DNA from: Nocardioidaceae bacterium | GTDB taxonomy: Bacteria; Actinomycetota; Actinomycetes; Propionibacteriales; Nocardioidaceae | Assembly (NCBI GenBank): GCA_025927955.1 | Contig: JAICKK010000005.1 | Span: forward strand, 1 to 48,631 | Direction: 5' to 3' | Length of the DNA: 48,631 nucleotides | In this document: positions 1 to 7,758 of the stretch, in pieces | Layout of the letters: each line of letters begins with the position of its first letter | Numbering within the stretch: the stretch's first letter is position 1 | Notes under the pieces: generated by a model | The model's database searches: none | The model's input: only the letters and a program-made list of their open reading frames with translations | What the model was told of the DNA's origin: nothing | Program-made: the position numbers and the translations under genes

Positions 1-1230
1 CCGGTCTACTACTGGCTCGTCGGTACGGCGGGCAGGGCACTGCACGGCACCGCGGCGGTCGACGCCATGCGGGCCGCGTCGGCGCTGCTGTGCGCCGCCT
101 TCGTGCTGCTCGCCGGGTGGAGCCTGTCGCGCTGGGCGCGGACCGTGTGGCCGTCGGTCGCGCTCGTCGGCTGCCTCACGCCGGTGCTGGTCTACAGCTC
201 GGTCGTGGTGGCGCCCAACGCACTGGAGATCGTCGCCGCCGTCTCGGTGTGGGCCGCGCTGGGAGGTCTGTGCGCTCGCGGCGTGACGGCGAGGGCCGAG
301 CGGACCCTGCTGTGGGCCGCGGTGCCCGGCGCCGTCGTCCTCGCGAACGTGCGCAGCCTCGGGATCCCGTTCCTCGGGGTCATCGTGCTGACCGTGCTCC
401 TGCTCCTGGGCCGCGCCGGCGTCGCCGGGCTGCTGCGTCGGCACGCCCGGACCGTGGCCGCGTGCGGCACGATGGTCGGCGCGGCCGTCGCGGCCGGTGC
501 CTGGTGGCTGGTGACCGCGGCCCCGAACGGGCTCGAGCAGCACCTCGGCAACCGCGGTGCGGTGGCGGGCACCCTGGTACAGCTCCCGGTGTGGGTGCTG
601 CAGACCGTCGGCGCCGCCCCCGGCCGGCGGGACCCCGCGCCCGGCCTGACGTACCTGCTGTGCGGCGGTCTGCTCGCGGGACTCGTGGTCCTGGCGCTGC
701 GTCGCGCCGAGCCGCGGCTGCGCCTGGCGGTCGAGGGCGTCGCCGTGCTGTCCCTGGCCGTGCCCGTGGTGCTGACCCTGCGCACCTACCGCGACGTCGG
801 CGTCATCTGGCAGGGCCGCTACGGCATGCCGCTCAGCCTGGGCGTGCTGCTGCTCGCCGGGCTGGCCCTGGACCGGGCAGGCACGCTTCGGCACCCGGGT
901 CGCCGGGTGCTCGCCGCCGCCGGAGCCCTGTTCGCGGCCGGCCAGGCCGCGGCGGTGCTCCACGTCCTGCGCCTGGAGGCCCGGACCAGCCCCTCGCCCG
1001 CCGCGGGGCTCTGGCACCCACCGAGCGAGCTGGTCGTGGTCGCGCTCACGGTGCTGGGGTGGCTGCTGGTCGCGGCGTCGCTGCCGGCCCGCGACCCACC
1101 GTGCCGGTGGCCGGCCGTCGGCACGAGCCGGAGCCCGCCGCCTCCCGCAGCGGGGCTCAGGAGCGCTTGGTCACGTAGCCGTCGACAAGCTCCCCGGCCA
1201 GCTGCTCGAGGAACAGGCCCACGTCGGTGA
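1..1230 (+). CDS. DUF2142-type polytopic membrane protein, 5' partial
   Basis: The frame is open from base 1, so the N-terminus lies outside the window. About 11 hydrophobic segments run through the visible part (for example ALLCAAFVLLAGW, LGVIVLTVLLLLG and ELVVVALTVLGWLLVAASL). The first visible residues (VYYWLVG..) and the VVVAPNALE region resemble DUF2142 membrane proteins, often annotated near glycan or polysaccharide loci. The reaction is unknown. After the last membrane segment (about base 1090) the protein becomes a Pro/Arg/Ser-rich tail that overlaps the 3' end of the convergent minus-strand gene by 74 bp, so the tail is probably unconstrained. Family assignment is moderate; membrane topology is clear. 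Confidence 0.7.
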   Translation, partial: PVYYWLVGTAGRALHGTAAVDAMRAASALLCAAFVLLAGWSLSRWARTVWPSVALVGCLTPVLVYSSVVVAPNALEIVAAVSVWAALGGLCARGVTARAERTLLWAAVPGAVVLANVRSLGIPFLGVIVLTVLLLLGRAGVAGLLRRHARTVAACGTMVGAAVAAGAWWLVTAAPNGLEQHLGNRGAVAGTLVQLPVWVLQTVGAAPGRRDPAPGLTYLLCGGLLAGLVVLALRRAEPRLRLAVEGVAVLSLAVPVVLTLRTYRDVGVIWQGRYGMPLSLGVLLLAGLALDRAGTLRHPGRRVLAAAGALFAAGQAAAVLHVLRLEARTSPSPAAGLWHPPSELVVVALTVLGWLLVAASLPARDPPCRWPAVGTSRSPPPPAAGLRSAWSRSRRQAPRPAARGTGPRR

Positions 1231-2401
1231 CGATGCCCCGCGCCTGCGACGAGCCGCGGTCGGCCAGCTTGGTGACCGTGGCGGGGTTGATGTCCACGCA
1301 GACCAGGGGGATGGAGGCGGGCAGGATGTTGCCGGTCCCGACCGAGTGCAGCATGGTCGCGACCATCAGGCAGAACCCCACGCCGGTCAGCTCCGCACGC
1401 ATCGCGCGCTGGCCCTCGATGACGTCGGTGTAGACGTCGGGCAGGGGACCGTCGTCCCGGACCGAGCCGACCAGGACGTACCTCTTGCCGCCGGTCACCA
1501 GCGCGTGCATGATGCCGCCCTGCAGGACACCCTGCTCGACGGCCGCCCGGATGGACCCCGCCTTGCGGATCGTGTTCAGCGCGCGGATGTGGTGCTCGTG
1601 CCCGTGCTCGACGCCCCGCGCCTGGGCCAGGTCCACACCCAGCGACGTCCCGTACAGGGCGGACTCGATGTCGTGGGTGGCCAGCGCGTTCCCGGCGAAC
1701 AGCACGTCGACGAACCCGGCCCGGACCAGCGCGACCATGGCGGGCGCCGCGCCGGTGTGCACGACGCCGGGTCCGCCCACCCACAGCAGCTTGCGGCCGG
1801 CCGCCTTCGCCTCCCGCATGCCGTCGGCCACCTGGCGCACCAGCACCGCCTGCGGCTTCTCGCTGGACACGTCGGACTCCATGAAGCCGAACGACCCCTC
1901 GGCCTTGGTCATCACCGGCGCGTCCACGCGCAGCCCCGAGGCTCCGCAGACGACCCTCATCCCGGCCTTCACGTCCGACATGGGCAGGGTGTACACGCGG
2001 ACCTCGTCACCGGAGCCGTCGACGACCAGCCCGCAGTCCATCTCCGGGTTGTCCACCGGCACCCATCGCCCGTCCAGGCGCACCCGGGTGGCCAGGTTGG
2101 TGGTGGAGTAGAACGAGTCCGGGAAGACGCCGTCGACCTCGCAGAGGGCCGTCTGCGCCTCGCCCGGGTCGACGGCGTTGACGCCCCGGCTCTGCAGCCG
2201 CATCAGGAGCCGCTGGAGGTTCTCGTCGTCGGCGGCGGAGATCGTGATGGTCGCGCTGGACAGCTCGGCCGCCTCGTGACCCACGTCGAAGCGGTCGATG
2301 ACCCAGTCGCCGCCGTAGTCCCTGATGTCGTCGAGGACACGGGACAAGATGCCGGTGTCGATCAGGTGACCGGAGATCTCGACGGTCTCGCTCTCGGACA
2401 C
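1157..2401 (-). CDS. TIGR00300/COG1915 family protein, ornithine cyclodeaminase-like (LOR/SDH-related)
   Basis: A 414-residue protein starting at GTG 2401 with AGGAG six bases upstream. The N-terminal ~95 residues (SETVEISGHLIDTG, SSATITISAADDE) form the small ferredoxin-like LOR/SDH region. The rest carries the nucleotide-binding part (LWVGGPGVVHTGAAPAM, DVLFAGNALATHDIE, GSVRDDGPLPDVYTD). These are hallmarks of TIGR00300. Archaeal members are reported as NAD-dependent ornithine cyclodeaminases, and the domain is also found at the C-terminus of the cyanobacterial arginine-degrading AgrE/ArgZ. A role in ornithine-to-proline conversion is therefore plausible but inferred. It overlaps the convergent DUF2142-type gene by 74 bp. 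A 39-bp gap to the next minus-strand gene upstream (start side) suggests cotranscription. Confidence 0.8.
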   Translation of the reverse strand: MSESETVEISGHLIDTGILSRVLDDIRDYGGDWVIDRFDVGHEAAELSSATITISAADDENLQRLLMRLQSRGVNAVDPGEAQTALCEVDGVFPDSFYSTTNLATRVRLDGRWVPVDNPEMDCGLVVDGSGDEVRVYTLPMSDVKAGMRVVCGASGLRVDAPVMTKAEGSFGFMESDVSSEKPQAVLVRQVADGMREAKAAGRKLLWVGGPGVVHTGAAPAMVALVRAGFVDVLFAGNALATHDIESALYGTSLGVDLAQARGVEHGHEHHIRALNTIRKAGSIRAAVEQGVLQGGIMHALVTGGKRYVLVGSVRDDGPLPDVYTDVIEGQRAMRAELTGVGFCLMVATMLHSVGTGNILPASIPLVCVDINPATVTKLADRGSSQARGIVTDVGLFLEQLAGELVDGYVTKRS

Positions 2402-2440
2402 GGCACTCCTCGCAGACGTCGGGCTGGGCCGCTTGGGAGG

Positions 2441-2968
2441 CTACACAACCGCCCCGTCGTCGCCGTCGTCGCGTGGCTCGCGCGGCATGGTGGCGACCAG
2501 GAACACGAAGCCGCCCAGGAACGCCATCACCAGCAGCGCCGGCGCCCACGTCGGCAGGGTCCAGCGGAGCAGCACGCTCACGAACATCGCCACCGGCGGC
2601 ACGAGCACGCCCAGCCACGCCAGACGCCGGGCCGGCGTGCCCTTCGGCAACGGCGGCGGAGGCGGGGGCACGAAGTGGTCGTCGTCATGGCGGCGGTGCG
2701 GCGAGGCAGCCCCGACCTCGTCGGAGTACGCGTCGAGGAACGAGCGGTCGAAGGCGGAGCCGCGGCCGGCGGTCGCCGGCGGGTCGACCGGCTCGTCGAC
2801 CACCTGGCCGGGCGAGGACCAGGAGTCGCCGAGCCGTGGACGCTCGCCGTAGTTCTCGACGATCGCACGCCAGGCGGCGTCCTCGTCGAGGGGCGCGTCG
2901 GGGTCCGCCGGGCCGTCGGGAGGGCCGTGCGCGGCGTCGTCGCGGGGGAAGTCGTCGGAAGGAGTCAT
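2441..2968 (-). CDS. Hypothetical membrane-anchored protein with acidic/proline-rich N-terminus
   Basis: A 175-residue protein with no recognised domain. Residues 1-110 are hydrophilic, rich in Asp, Pro and Glu, and end in a run of prolines. Two adjacent hydrophobic segments follow (LAWLGVLVPPVAMFVSVLL and WAPALLVMAFLGGFVFLVAT), then a short charged tail. The likely topology is a hairpin in the membrane with a long soluble N-terminal arm. The ATG at 2968 overlaps the TGA of the upstream alpha/beta hydrolase as ATGA (4 bp), so the two are translationally coupled. Function unknown; a partner or anchor for the hydrolase is only a guess. Confidence 0.75.
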   Translation of the reverse strand: MTPSDDFPRDDAAHGPPDGPADPDAPLDEDAAWRAIVENYGERPRLGDSWSSPGQVVDEPVDPPATAGRGSAFDRSFLDAYSDEVGAASPHRRHDDDHFVPPPPPPLPKGTPARRLAWLGVLVPPVAMFVSVLLRWTLPTWAPALLVMAFLGGFVFLVATMPREPRDDGDDGAVV

Positions 2969-3732
2969 CTGGTCACTCGTCGCACGAAGGAGGCAGACTC
3001 CTCGAAGATCGACGAGGCGTCGTGGTCGAGCGTAGCCACGTGGTAGCTGTTCTCAAGGACCCGCTCCTTCAGGTCCAGCGACGACACGGTCGCGCGTAGC
3101 ACCCGGACCGACGAGGCGTCCACGACGTGGTCGACCGCGGAGCGGAACAGCAGGATCGGCTGGGTGACCCTCGGCAGGTCGGGACGCAGCCGCTTCCAGC
3201 CGCTCATCATCGAGTGTGCGGCCTTCAGCGGCGTGCGGGAGTAGGCGTGCTCCTCGACGCCCGGCTTGCGGATGTCGTTGCCGATGGCCGGGAACGAGGG
3301 CACCAGGTGCTGGAGCAGCGGCAGCGCGAGGACGTCCTTTCGCTCGGTGTGGACCGCCGGGTTGACCAGCACCAGGCCCGCCACGTCCCGGTTGCGGTGG
3401 GCCGCGAGCCGCAGCGCCAGCGCACCCCCCATGGACAGGCCGCCGACGACGACCTTGTCGGTGTCGGCGCGCAGCTTCTCGAAGGCGCCCTCCACCTCGC
3501 TGTACCAGTCCTCCCAGCGGGTGCGGTTCAGGTCCTGCCAGGTCGTGCCGTGACCCGGCAGCAGGGGGACGGAGACCCCGAGGCCCTGGGCGGCCAGGTG
3601 CCGGCCCCACGGCACCACCGAGCTGGGCGTGCCCGTGAAGCCATGGACGAGCAGCACGCCGACCCGCCGTCCGTCGTCGGCGGCCGGCACCGCCTCGGCG
3701 TGGAACGGCTCGGCCGCTGGGTCGACGTGCAC
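2965..3732 (-). CDS. Alpha/beta hydrolase, Est30-type carboxylesterase / monoacylglycerol lipase family
   Basis: A 255-residue cytoplasmic hydrolase. It has the oxyanion-hole motif HGFTGTP (residues 30-36), the nucleophile elbow GGLSMGG (Ser100), an acid in LFRSAVDHVVD and a catalytic His near the C-terminus in YHVATLDHD. Size and motifs fit the Geobacillus Est30 carboxylesterase and MAG-lipase group; the substrate is probably a short acyl ester or monoacylglycerol. The start chosen is GTG 3732 with AGGAG about seven bases upstream; longer readings of the frame lack sensible sequence. It is coupled through ATGA to the downstream membrane protein and is divergent from plsC, so an acyl-lipid link is possible but unproven. 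Confidence 0.88.
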   Translation of the reverse strand: MHVDPAAEPFHAEAVPAADDGRRVGVLLVHGFTGTPSSVVPWGRHLAAQGLGVSVPLLPGHGTTWQDLNRTRWEDWYSEVEGAFEKLRADTDKVVVGGLSMGGALALRLAAHRNRDVAGLVLVNPAVHTERKDVLALPLLQHLVPSFPAIGNDIRKPGVEEHAYSRTPLKAAHSMMSGWKRLRPDLPRVTQPILLFRSAVDHVVDASSVRVLRATVSSLDLKERVLENSYHVATLDHDASSIFEESASFVRRVTR

Positions 3733-3843
3733 GGGACTCTCCTGACGGGGCGTGCCGGGGCACGGGTGGTGTTGAATGAGGTCGCCGGCCGAACCGGGCC
3801 GACGGTCGGTGCACGAATCGTCGCACGCGGCAGTCGCGAGGGC

Positions 3844-3849
3844 TAGGGT
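3844..3849 (+). promoter_or_regulatory. Candidate -10 element of plsC (TAGGGT)
   Basis: TAGGGT matches the TAnnnT -10 hexamer seen before many genes here. In this case it stands 27 bases ahead of the TTG start and is followed by a purine-rich ribosome binding site (GAGAGAGG), so the message would carry a short leader, unlike the leaderless genes nearby. Confidence 0.5.
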
Positions 3850-3876
3850 TTCGCCCAGCAAGAGAGAGGTCCGCCG

Positions 3877-4638
3877 TTGTTCTACTGGCTGCTCAAGTGG
3901 GTGCTCGTCGGCCCCCTCCTCAAGCTGGTCTTCCGGCCCCAGACCGAGGGCGCCACTCACGTGCCCGCGACCGGGCCCGCGATCCTCGCGAGCAACCACC
4001 TGTCCTACGCCGACTGGCTCTTCATGCCGCTGACCCTGCCACGGCGGGTGACGTTCGTGGCGAAGGCCGAGTACTTCACCAGTCCCGGTCTCAAGGGCTG
4101 GTTCCAGAAGAAGTTCTTCTCCGGCGCCGGCCAGGTGCCCATCGACCGGTCGGGCGCCAGTGCCGCCGAAGGCGCGCTGGCCGCGGCGAAGAGGATCCTG
4201 GCCAGGGGCGAGCTGTTCGGCATCTACCCGGAGGGCACCCGCTCCCACGACGGCCGGCTCTACCGCGGACGGACCGGCGTGGCCCGCCTGGCCCTGGAGA
4301 CCGGCGTCCCGGTGGTCCCGGTCGCCGTGCTCGGCACCGACGTGGTGGCGCCGCCGGGGAAGAAGTTCGGGGCGGTCGTGCGGCCCGTGGTGCGGTTCGG
4401 CGAGCCGCTCGACTTCTCGCGCTACGAGGGCCTGGAGAACGACCGCTTCATCCTGCGGTCGATCACCGACGAGATCATGTACGAGATCATGCGGCTCTCC
4501 GGCCAGGAGTACGTCGACGTGTACTCCACCCGGGCCAAGGCGCTGGACAAGGAGGCGAGGACGCCGGCTGCCGGCGTTTCCGAGGGCGGTGCCGGCGACG
4601 TCGGGGGCCCGGGGAGCGCCGAGCTCAAGGCCTCCTGA
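3877..4638 (+). CDS. plsC: 1-acyl-sn-glycerol-3-phosphate acyltransferase (PlsC family)
   Basis: A 253-residue membrane-associated acyltransferase. It transfers an acyl chain to lysophosphatidic acid, giving phosphatidic acid in phospholipid synthesis. The NHxxxxD catalytic box is NHLSYAD (residues 40-46) and the phosphate-binding box is PEGTRS (118-123). Hydrophobic residues at 3-19 could anchor it in the membrane. The start is TTG 3877, seven bases after GAGAGAGG; an in-frame GTG at 3901 has no such site. The C-terminal ~25 residues (Gly/Ala-rich) are low complexity. Its place beside aroG- and PknL-type genes recalls Rv2182c of M. tuberculosis. Three bases separate it from the histidine kinase, implying an operon. 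Confidence 0.92.
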   Translation: MFYWLLKWVLVGPLLKLVFRPQTEGATHVPATGPAILASNHLSYADWLFMPLTLPRRVTFVAKAEYFTSPGLKGWFQKKFFSGAGQVPIDRSGASAAEGALAAAKRILARGELFGIYPEGTRSHDGRLYRGRTGVARLALETGVPVVPVAVLGTDVVAPPGKKFGAVVRPVVRFGEPLDFSRYEGLENDRFILRSITDEIMYEIMRLSGQEYVDVYSTRAKALDKEARTPAAGVSEGGAGDVGGPGSAELKAS

Positions 4639-4641
4639 CCC

Positions 4642-5874
4642 GTGCCGCGGCGGACGCAGGGCCCGCTCGGCCTCGTGGACCCGGTGGCGGCCCAGATGCA
4701 GACCACCCTCTTCCGGGCCCTCGCGGTGCTGCGCGTGGTGGTCGCCGCCTACGCCGTGGTGCTGGACGTCAGCCGGTGGCGCGACTTCGAGCGACCGCTG
4801 CTCGGCTGGGTGGTCGTCGGCGTCGTGGTGACGTGGACGCTCGTCGCGGGGTGGGCCTACGACGCACCCCGACGGCGCACCACCACCCTGCTCGTGCTGG
4901 ACCTCGCGGTCACCGCCGGCACGCTGCTGGCGACGCCGTGGGTCGAGGGGGAGGCGATGCTCGCCCGGCACGCCGCGACGCTGCCGTCCTTCTGGGTGGT
5001 CGCCGCCGTCCTGGCCTGGGCGATCGCCCGAGGCTGGCCCGGGGGAGTGGGGGTCGCCGTGGTCGTGTCGGCGCTGGACCTCTCGGCGCGCACCCACCCG
5101 ACCGGCACCACCTGGGGCAACATCTTCCTCCTGCTGCTCGCCGGTGGCGTGGTGGGCTACTCCGCGGGACTCGTCGCGGAGGCGAGCGAGGCACGGGCCG
5201 AGGCGGAGCGGGTCGCGGCCGCGCTCGCCGAGCGGGCCCGGCTGGCCAGGGCCGTGCACGACGGCGTGCTGCAGGTGCTGGCCCTGGTGCAACGTCGCGG
5301 CGCAGAGGCCGGCGGGGAGGCCGCCGAGCTCGGCCGTCTCGCGGGCGAGCAGGAGACCGCGCTGCGGGCGCTGGTCCAGGGCGCGTCCGCCACGGCCGGC
5401 GCCGTCCCGCTCCCGGCGGGGGAGGACCTCACCGAGGCCCTGGCCCGGCTGGCCTCCGAGCGGGTCACCGTCTCGGGTCCCGCCGCGCCCGTCCGGCTCC
5501 CCCGCCGCGCAGTGGACGAGCTCACCGCAGCGGTCCGGGCCTGCCTGGACAACGTGTCCCGTCACGCCGGTGCGCAGGCGCGCGCCTGGGTGCTGGTCGA
5601 GGGCGGCGCGGAGTCCGTGGCGGTCACGGTCCGCGACGACGGACCGGGGATCGCGCCGGGCCGGCTCGAGGCGGCCGTCGCGGAGGGCCGGATGGGCGTC
5701 GACGGGTCGATCCGGGGACGGCTCGCCGACCTCGGCGGCGCGGCCCGGTTGGTCACCGCGCCCGGTGAGGGGACCGAGTGGCGGTTGGTCGTTCCCGCAC
5801 GCCAGGGTCGGGGTCGGGCACGCGAGGCGCCCACTGGAAGTGGTTCTCGAGGTCGTCGACCGCCGTCAGCGTGA
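4642..5874 (+). CDS. macS: MacS-type membrane sensor histidine kinase
   Basis: A 410-residue kinase. Residues 25-175 hold about five to six transmembrane segments with no large extracytoplasmic sensor loop. A short coiled linker (EASEARAEAERVAAAL) leads to the dimerisation box LARAVHDGVLQVL, where His206 is the phospho-acceptor (HisKA_3 type). The ATPase part has the N box (DNVSRHAGA), the G1 box (VRDDGPGI) and the G2 box (GSIRGRLADLGG). The partner regulator is the LuxR-type gene at 7030. The GTG at 4642 lies three bases after plsC; GTG 4684 and ATG 4696 are in-frame alternatives. The last ~23 residues are a basic, disordered tail lying in a 122-bp convergent overlap with the GNAT gene. Streptomyces MacRS also sits near a phosphofructokinase gene, as I recall, which supports the name. 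Confidence 0.85.
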   Translation: MPRRTQGPLGLVDPVAAQMQTTLFRALAVLRVVVAAYAVVLDVSRWRDFERPLLGWVVVGVVVTWTLVAGWAYDAPRRRTTTLLVLDLAVTAGTLLATPWVEGEAMLARHAATLPSFWVVAAVLAWAIARGWPGGVGVAVVVSALDLSARTHPTGTTWGNIFLLLLAGGVVGYSAGLVAEASEARAEAERVAAALAERARLARAVHDGVLQVLALVQRRGAEAGGEAAELGRLAGEQETALRALVQGASATAGAVPLPAGEDLTEALARLASERVTVSGPAAPVRLPRRAVDELTAAVRACLDNVSRHAGAQARAWVLVEGGAESVAVTVRDDGPGIAPGRLEAAVAEGRMGVDGSIRGRLADLGGAARLVTAPGEGTEWRLVVPARQGRGRAREAPTGSGSRGRRPPSA

Positions 5875-6301
5875 GGCCGAGCCGGTTGCAGAGCTCCACG
5901 GCCCGCCGGTTGCGTCGGCTCACCCGCAGGCTCATCGTGCGCCCCTGGTCGGCGCACTGCGCGAGGAGGTCTGCGAAGACGCGGGTGCCGAGCCCGTGCG
6001 AGCGGTACCGGGGCAGCAGCGTCACGTCCACGACGTGGGTCGTCGTCTCGTCGTGGTGGAGGTACAGGCGGCCCGCCGGCTCGCCGTCCTCGACCACGAC
6101 GTACCGCTGGTGGCCGGGGTACTTCTGGGCGAAGCGGCGTTCCTGGGCGATGTGCTGGATCCGCAGCACGTGCTGGGCCAGGTTCTGGTTGGGCAGCGCG
6201 GCGACCTCGTCGGCCCAGGTCGTGCAGAAGACGTCGTAGAGGAACGCGTCGTCCGAGGCCCGGGCCGGCCTCAGGTACGACTGTCTCCCCATCGAAGTCA
6301 T
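5753..6301 (-). CDS. GNAT family N-acetyltransferase
   Basis: A 182-residue acetyl-CoA-dependent acyltransferase of unknown substrate. The core spans strands YVVVEDGEPAGRLYL and THVVDVTLLP, the acetyl-CoA loop RYRSHGLGTRVF (the R/QxxGxG/A motif) and the helix-strand end NRRAVELCNRLGLTL. ATG 6301 was chosen because GTGAGG directly precedes it; ATG 6292 is an alternative, and readings extending to 6364 lack a binding site. The last 25 residues (Pro/Arg-rich) lie antisense to the 3' end of macS. It separates macS from its regulator on the opposite strand, so it probably entered this position after the pair formed. Confidence 0.85.
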   Translation of the reverse strand: MTSMGRQSYLRPARASDDAFLYDVFCTTWADEVAALPNQNLAQHVLRIQHIAQERRFAQKYPGHQRYVVVEDGEPAGRLYLHHDETTTHVVDVTLLPRYRSHGLGTRVFADLLAQCADQGRTMSLRVSRRNRRAVELCNRLGLTLTAVDDLENHFQWAPRVPDPDPGVRERPTATRSPHRAR

Positions 6302-6390
6302 CCGCCTCACGCTCCTTCTTGCACCGAGTATCGGTGCCCGAGGAGCGCAAGTTGAACCGAACACCGGGTTGAAATCTAAATTTGTCCTTG

Positions 6391-6462
6391 CCGGTGCCGG
6401 TGTCGGTGCCGGTGCCGCCGCCCGGTGCCGCCGCCCGGTGCCGCCGCCCGGTGCCGCCGCCT
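6391..6462. repeat. GGTGCC-based microsatellite with four 13-bp units
   Basis: Bases 6391-6410 are imperfect copies of CCGGTG. They are followed by four consecutive 13-bp units, GGTGCCGCCGCCC, at 6411, 6424, 6437 and 6450 (the last ends in T). The array sits between an AT-rich patch (6371-6385) and the -10 box of the next gene, inside the divergent promoter region. An ATG at 6382 would read it as a Pro/Val-rich extension of the flavin-reductase-like protein, which I reject as a start. Confidence 0.9.
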
Positions 6463-6474
6463 AGCCTGGATGCC

Positions 6475-7020
6475 GTGACCATCCACCGGGAGCACCCCTT
6501 CGCCGACCCCGAGCCGCAGCGCGACCCGGTCCGCCGGCTGCGGGCGCGGCTCGGCGGGGCGGTGTCGCTGTGGACCACGGGGTCCGGCGCCGACCGCGCT
6601 GGCCTCACCGTCTCGTCGCTGCTCGTGGCGCCGGGGGACCCGGGTCGGGTGCTGGGTCTGCTCGACCCGGACTCCGAGCTGGTGGCCGGCCTGGAGGTCA
6701 CCGGCACGGCGGTCGTGCAGCTGCTGCACTGGCGGCACCGGGACCTGGCGGACGCCTTCGCGGGCGTCGCGCCGGCGCCCGGCGGGCCGTTCCGGCTCGC
6801 GGAGTGGGAGGAGACGGCCTGGGGGCCGCTGCTGCCGGACGTGTCCGCCTGGGCCGGCGTCCGGCTCGCCAGCCCCGGCCGCCCGGTCGGCTGGTCGCTG
6901 CTGGTCGAGGCGGACATCGAGCGCGTTGCCCTCGCCGGTGAGGCGGGGGAGGAGCCGTCCGGACCGCTGGTGCACCGGCGCGGCCGCTACCTGCGACCCG
7001 ACGCCGTCCCGCCTGGGTAG
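6475..7020 (+). CDS. Flavin reductase-like (FMN-binding split-barrel) protein
   Basis: A 181-residue protein of the flavin reductase/split-barrel fold: AVSLWTTGSGADRAGLTVSSLLVAPGDP corresponds to the first barrel strands and the FMN-phosphate contact region, and GVRLASPGRPVGWSLLVEADIERV to the C-terminal part. It may reduce or bind flavin for a partner enzyme; no partner is visible. The start GTG 6475 lies seven bases after a TAGCCT -10 box (6462-6467), indicating a leaderless message, and excludes the repeat-coded extension. Its stop codon is itself part of the -10 box of the next gene. Confidence 0.75.
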   Translation: MTIHREHPFADPEPQRDPVRRLRARLGGAVSLWTTGSGADRAGLTVSSLLVAPGDPGRVLGLLDPDSELVAGLEVTGTAVVQLLHWRHRDLADAFAGVAPAPGGPFRLAEWEETAWGPLLPDVSAWAGVRLASPGRPVGWSLLVEADIERVALAGEAGEEPSGPLVHRRGRYLRPDAVPPG

Positions 7021-7023
7021 CCT
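7018..7023 (+). promoter_or_regulatory. -10 element for macR overlapping the upstream stop codon
   Basis: TAGCCT begins with the TAG stop of the flavin-reductase-like gene and ends six bases before the GTG start of the response regulator. This is the spacing expected for a leaderless transcript. Confidence 0.55.
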
Positions 7024-7029
7024 TCGACG

Positions 7030-7731
7030 GTGGACGGGTGGGTGGACGGCCGGGTGGAGGGTCGGGTGGAGGGGTCCGGCGAGGTCACGGTGATGGTCGT
7101 CGACGACCACCCGATGTGGCGTGAGGCCGTGGCCCGGGACCTGGCGCAGGGGGGCTACCGCGTCGTGGCCACCGCCGCCGACGGTCGCGAGGCGCTGACC
7201 CGGGCCGCGGCGACCCGGCCCAGGGTGGTGGTCCTGGACCTCCAGATCCCGCCGCCCGACGGTGTCGAGGTGACCGCCGGGCTGGTGGCGGCCGACCCGA
7301 CCGTGCGGGTCCTGGTGCTGTCCGCCTCCGGGGAGCAGGCCGACGTGCTCGAGGCGGTCAAGGCGGGCGCGACCGGCTACCTGGTGAAGTCCGCGTCCCG
7401 GGAGGAGCTGCTCGCCGCGGTGGGCAGGGTGGCCACCGGCGACGCGGTGTTCACCGCCGGCCTGGCCGGGCTGGTGCTGGGCGAGTACCGCCGGCTCTCC
7501 GACGCGCCCGCCGCGTCGAGCGGCGCGGACACACCGCGGCTGACCGAGCGCGAGACCGAGGTGCTGCGGCTGGTGGCCACCGGCCTGTCCTACCGGCAGA
7601 TCGCCGAGCGGCTGGTGCTCTCGCACCGGACCGTGCAGAACCACGTGCAGAACACCCTGCGCAAGCTGCAGCTGCACAACCGCGTGCAGCTGGTCCGCTA
7701 CGCGATCGAACGGGGCCTCGACCAGGAGTGA
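7030..7731 (+). CDS. macR: LuxR/NarL-type response regulator (MacR-like)
   Basis: A 233-residue two-component regulator. The receiver domain (residues ~19-135) has the acidic pair DD at 25-26, the phospho-acceptor Asp70 in VVVLDLQIP, and the conserved Ser/Lys positions (LSAS; LVKSAS). The C-terminal GerE helix-turn-helix (~165-230) reads LTERETEVLRLVATGLSYRQIAERL followed by SHRTVQNHVQNTLRKLQ. It should be phosphorylated by the kinase at 4642. The start GTG 7030 is six bases after a -10 hexamer; the first ~16 residues are Gly/Val-rich and precede the fold, so a start closer to VTVMVVDD is possible. It faces the beta-helix gene convergently with 27 bp between. Confidence 0.88.
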   Translation: MDGWVDGRVEGRVEGSGEVTVMVVDDHPMWREAVARDLAQGGYRVVATAADGREALTRAAATRPRVVVLDLQIPPPDGVEVTAGLVAADPTVRVLVLSASGEQADVLEAVKAGATGYLVKSASREELLAAVGRVATGDAVFTAGLAGLVLGEYRRLSDAPAASSGADTPRLTERETEVLRLVATGLSYRQIAERLVLSHRTVQNHVQNTLRKLQLHNRVQLVRYAIERGLDQE

Positions 7732-7758
7732 GCCGGTCCGTGGGCGGCCGGCGGCCCC

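Noticed and set aside
1346-3046. Long plus-strand frame opposite the cyclodeaminase-like gene and its neighbour
   Set aside because: His/Arg/Val-rich translation with no family features; it is the mirror of real minus-strand genes in GC-rich DNA.
6382-6474. N-terminal extension of the flavin-reductase-like protein
   Set aside because: It would encode the repeat array as Pro/Val/Arg-rich sequence and start before the -10 box.
7732-7758. Terminator hairpin between macR and the beta-helix gene
   Set aside because: GC-rich 27-bp gap with only a weak GGGC/GCCC pairing; not better than chance in this composition.
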